Source: Actinomycetes bacterium (GTDB taxonomy: Bacteria > Actinomycetota > Acidimicrobiia > Acidimicrobiales > RAAP-2). Taken from it: a stretch of 7,118 nt of DNA. The notes under the pieces were generated by a model. It saw nothing but the letters and a program-made list of their open reading frames with translations. It was not told the origin of the DNA and made no database searches. Of the stretch, positions 5,637 through 7,118 are shown in pieces; the stretch's first letter is position 1; each line of letters begins with the position of its first letter. Location: assembly GCA_021826255.1 (NCBI GenBank), contig JAKBAZ010000066.1, forward strand, positions 1 to 7,118, read 5' to 3'. Made by a program: the position numbers and the translations under genes.

Positions 5637-5665
5637 TTGCTCGCGCGCGTCGGGGCCCCTAGCGT
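5637..5665 (+). promoter_or_regulatory. Promoter of the PASTA-DPBB/rsmA operon
   Basis: TTGCTC (5637-5642) and TAGCGT (5660-5665) are separated by exactly 17 bases and match a housekeeping sigma promoter (TTGNNN, TANNNT). This is the best two-part promoter in the window. The predicted +1 is 5672, leaving an untranslated leader of about 44 nt to the CTG at 5716 or 83 nt to the ATG at 5755. Unlike the metG, ctaG and bL37 genes, this operon would have a leader, and an AT-rich tract lies directly upstream. Confidence 0.5.
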
Positions 5666-5670
5666 TGGGT

Positions 5671-5701
5671 GGTCGGTATCACCGCCGTGATGCCCGAGAC
5701 C
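5671..5701 (+). repeat. Leader stem-loop at the predicted mRNA 5' end
   Basis: GGTCGGTATCAC (5671-5682), loop CGCC, and GTGATGCCCGAGACC (5687-5701) can fold into a long stem. TATCAC pairs with GTGATG (one G-U), CGG with CCG past a single bulged C, and GGT with ACC past a bulged AG. It starts within one base of the predicted +1. It could protect the mRNA 5' end or regulate translation of the wall protein. I recognise no riboswitch consensus in it. Confidence 0.45.
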
Positions 5702-5754
5702 AAGAGGGTAGAGATCTGAGTACTCAACACCGCCGAACTCTCGGAAGTTCGCCG

Positions 5755-6465
5755 ATGCTGGTAGCCATTGTCGCACTCGTGGCGATGGCGGTGATGGCCC
5801 TGACGCCGAGCCGGTCGGAGGCTGCCGGTCTGGGGGCCCCCGAGACCATGCCCAACGCCGTCGGACTGTCCCCGAGCGCGCTGCACTCGCTCATGTTCCA
5901 AGACCAACTCTTCTACTCCACGAAGGGCCCGGGCTCCACAAACGGGTCCTGGGTCCGCGTGGTGGGAGAGATCCCGGCCGCCGGAACCACCGTGGCGCGC
6001 CTGTCGACGGTGACCTTCCTCGTCACGACCTCTCCGGGCCAGCCCAGCGCCCTCTTGAGTTCGGTAGCCGTGCCGACGCGGACGCCTCCCACCCACCGCA
6101 CTAAAGCCAAAGTCGTGCGTCCGACGGTGAAGAAGCCGGTAGTGCACCACAAGGTCACCCGCCCGACTCACCACGTGGTGCGCCACCACTCTCCCTCGTC
6201 GCACCCGGTGCACCACGTCGCCACTCGCGAGAAGGTCGGCATCGCGACCTGGTACTCCTACGTTCCCGGTCGGTGCGCCACGTGGTACCTCCCCTTCGGC
6301 GTGCGCGTGACCGTTACCGATCTCGCGAACGGCCGGAGTGTCAGTTGCGTCGTGACCGATCGCGAGGGGGCGACGGGGGACCACGCGGTCGACCTGTCTC
6401 AGACCCAGTTCGCGGAGTTGGCTCCGCTGGCTAAGGGGGTCATCCCCGTTCGCGTTACCTGGTGA
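5755..6465 (+). CDS. Secreted PASTA plus RlpA-like (DPBB) cell-wall protein
   Basis: The 236-residue protein begins with a hydrophobic export segment (3-16) and a likely cleavage site near SEA-A (22-24). A PASTA-like domain follows at about 31-92: MPNAVGLSPSAL at the start, then VVGEIPAAGTTV and STVTFLV at the end. PASTA domains bind peptidoglycan. A Lys/Pro/His-rich linker (105-157, ten His) leads to a C-terminal double-psi beta-barrel of the RlpA family (160-236): GIATWYSYVPGRCATW, LPFGVRVTVTDLANGRSVSC, VVTDRE, AVDLSQTQFAELAPL, and VIPVRVTW. RlpA enzymes cleave glycan strands; here Asp202 and Asp213 remain but other RlpA landmarks are altered. Cys174 and Cys198 may form a disulfide. Start is doubtful: ATG 5755 has GGAAG seven bases upstream but leaves no positive n-region. 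An in-frame CTG at 5716, with GAGGG seven bases upstream, would add STQHRRTLGSSP and give a normal signal peptide. It occupies the rpfB position, and its TGA overlaps rsmA. Confidence 0.85.
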   Translation: MLVAIVALVAMAVMALTPSRSEAAGLGAPETMPNAVGLSPSALHSLMFQDQLFYSTKGPGSTNGSWVRVVGEIPAAGTTVARLSTVTFLVTTSPGQPSALLSSVAVPTRTPPTHRTKAKVVRPTVKKPVVHHKVTRPTHHVVRHHSPSSHPVHHVATREKVGIATWYSYVPGRCATWYLPFGVRVTVTDLANGRSVSCVVTDREGATGDHAVDLSQTQFAELAPLAKGVIPVRVTW

Positions 6466-7118
6466 CGCACTCGCGCCGTGACGTGATGAGCCTGCTCGAG
6501 GCGCACGGACTCACGCCGTCACGCGCGCTCGGGCAGAACTTCGTCGTGGATCCGAATACTGTTCGACGAATCGCGCGACTGGCGCAGGTCGGCCCCGCGA
6601 GTCACGTCATCGAAATTGGACCGGGACTCGGTTCTCTCACGCTCGCTCTCGTCGAGACGGGAGCCCGTCTCGACGTCGTTGAAGTCGACCGTTACGTGAT
6701 TCCGGTCTTGGCCGAGGTGGTGGAACCACTCGGGGTGGGGGTTCACCAGGGCGACGCCCTCACCTTCGACTTTTCAACTCTCTCGCAGGGCCAGCCCGTC
6801 ACGGTGGTCGCGAACCTGCCCTACAACGTCGCGACGCCACTCGTGCTGCGGCTCTTGGAAGACGCACTTGACGTCACCCGAATGGTGGTGATGGTTCAGC
6901 GAGAGGTGGGGGAACGGTTCGCCGCCCCGCCTGGACACGAGGCCTACGGGGCGGTCTCGGTGCGTCTTTCGTACTTCGCCGAGGCGCGACTACTCGGAAT
7001 GGTGCCTCCGACCGTCTTTCACCCTCGACCGAAAGTCGACTCCGCTCTCGTCGAGATCCGGCGTCGCCCCGCGGTCGCTATCGACCCGGCGCGCGTCTCC
7101 GAGCAGGAGATCTTTACC
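6462..7118 (+). CDS. rsmA: 16S rRNA dimethyladenosine transferase RsmA (KsgA), 3' end cut off
   Basis: RsmA transfers four methyl groups from SAM to A1518 and A1519 in helix 45 of 16S rRNA late in small-subunit assembly; loss gives kasugamycin resistance. The 219 residues visible include the family N-terminus LTPSRALGQNFVVDP (17-31), SAM motif I VIEIGPGLGSLTL (49-61), the acidic VEVDR after strand 2, GDALTFD, and the catalytic motif IV NLPYN at 118-122. PTVFHPRPKVDSALV, the start of the C-terminal rRNA-binding region, is also present. The frame is open to the right edge, so roughly the last 50-60 residues are missing by family length. GTG 6462 overlaps the upstream TGA in GTGA. No Shine-Dalgarno is well placed (AAGGGGG at 6433-6439 is too far), so translation likely depends on coupling to the wall-protein gene. 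In related genomes ispE usually follows. Confidence 0.95.
   Translation, partial: MTHSRRDVMSLLEAHGLTPSRALGQNFVVDPNTVRRIARLAQVGPASHVIEIGPGLGSLTLALVETGARLDVVEVDRYVIPVLAEVVEPLGVGVHQGDALTFDFSTLSQGQPVTVVANLPYNVATPLVLRLLEDALDVTRMVVMVQREVGERFAAPPGHEAYGAVSVRLSYFAEARLLGMVPPTVFHPRPKVDSALVEIRRRPAVAIDPARVSEQEIFT

Noticed and set aside
5598..5690. 30-codon plus-strand frame with a hydrophobic start (MVMREFIFIFLVELL)
   Set aside because: No ribosome binding site, its hydrophobicity is a by-product of the AT-rich tract, and it runs through the predicted promoter and +1 of the next gene.
5672..5754. c-di-AMP (ydaO) or other known riboswitch in the wall-protein leader
   Set aside because: The leader is too short and lacks the conserved elements of the ydaO class that I know; only a simple hairpin is visible.
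1..7118. Insertion sequence, prophage, CRISPR array or defence system
   Set aside because: No transposase, integrase, terminal inverted repeats, spaced direct repeats or defence-type domains were seen; gene content is core chromosomal.

Overview
The window is GC-rich chromosomal DNA from a bacterium, most probably a high-GC Actinomycetota. My guess is a deep branch such as Acidimicrobiia; that is inference from gene content, order and style, not from a marker search. Support comes from the gene order rsmI, metG, tatD, a cell-wall protein, rsmA. The mycobacterial counterpart is rsmI ... metG-tatD-rpfB-ksgA. Other support is an actinobacterial-type LprD-like/DUF3817 gene pair, a bL37-like mini ribosomal protein, frequent GTG starts, and -10 boxes (TANNNT) seven to eight bases before start codons, the signature of leaderless mRNAs. 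There is no sign of a mobile element, CRISPR array, tRNA or rRNA.

Layout. 6-260 encodes an unrecognised two-helix membrane protein (+), possibly cut by the window edge. 261-561 is a convergent, hairpin-rich gap. 562-1410 (-) is a seven-helix CtaG-type cytochrome c oxidase assembly factor. From a 61-bp divergent gap, an LprD-like membrane protein and a DUF3817 membrane protein (+) run away from ctaG as a two-gene operon. 2196-2279 (-) is a 27-residue, very basic bL37-like ribosomal protein, too short for ordinary gene calling. Then follow on the + strand rsmI (16S rRNA C1402 2'-O-methylation), metG (methionyl-tRNA synthetase) and tatD (overlapping metG by 4 bp). A 225-bp gap holds an AT-rich island, a good promoter and a leader hairpin. 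Next is a secreted PASTA plus RlpA-like double-psi beta-barrel protein, then rsmA (16S rRNA A1518/A1519 dimethylation), which overlaps it by 4 bp and runs off the right edge.

How the parts fit. The right two thirds is a translation/rRNA-modification cluster (bL37, RsmI, MetG, RsmA) with a cell-wall gene embedded at the place where actinobacteria usually carry rpfB and Bacillus carries yabE. The left third is respiratory/membrane: CtaG for haem-copper oxidase assembly, with two small membrane proteins of unknown function sharing its divergent promoter region.

Most noteworthy points: the PASTA-DPBB protein in the rpfB slot, with degenerate RlpA active-site positions and an ambiguous (possibly CTG) start; the bL37 mini-gene; four putative leaderless promoters that reset gene starts; and mutually exclusive hairpins in the 261-561 gap.
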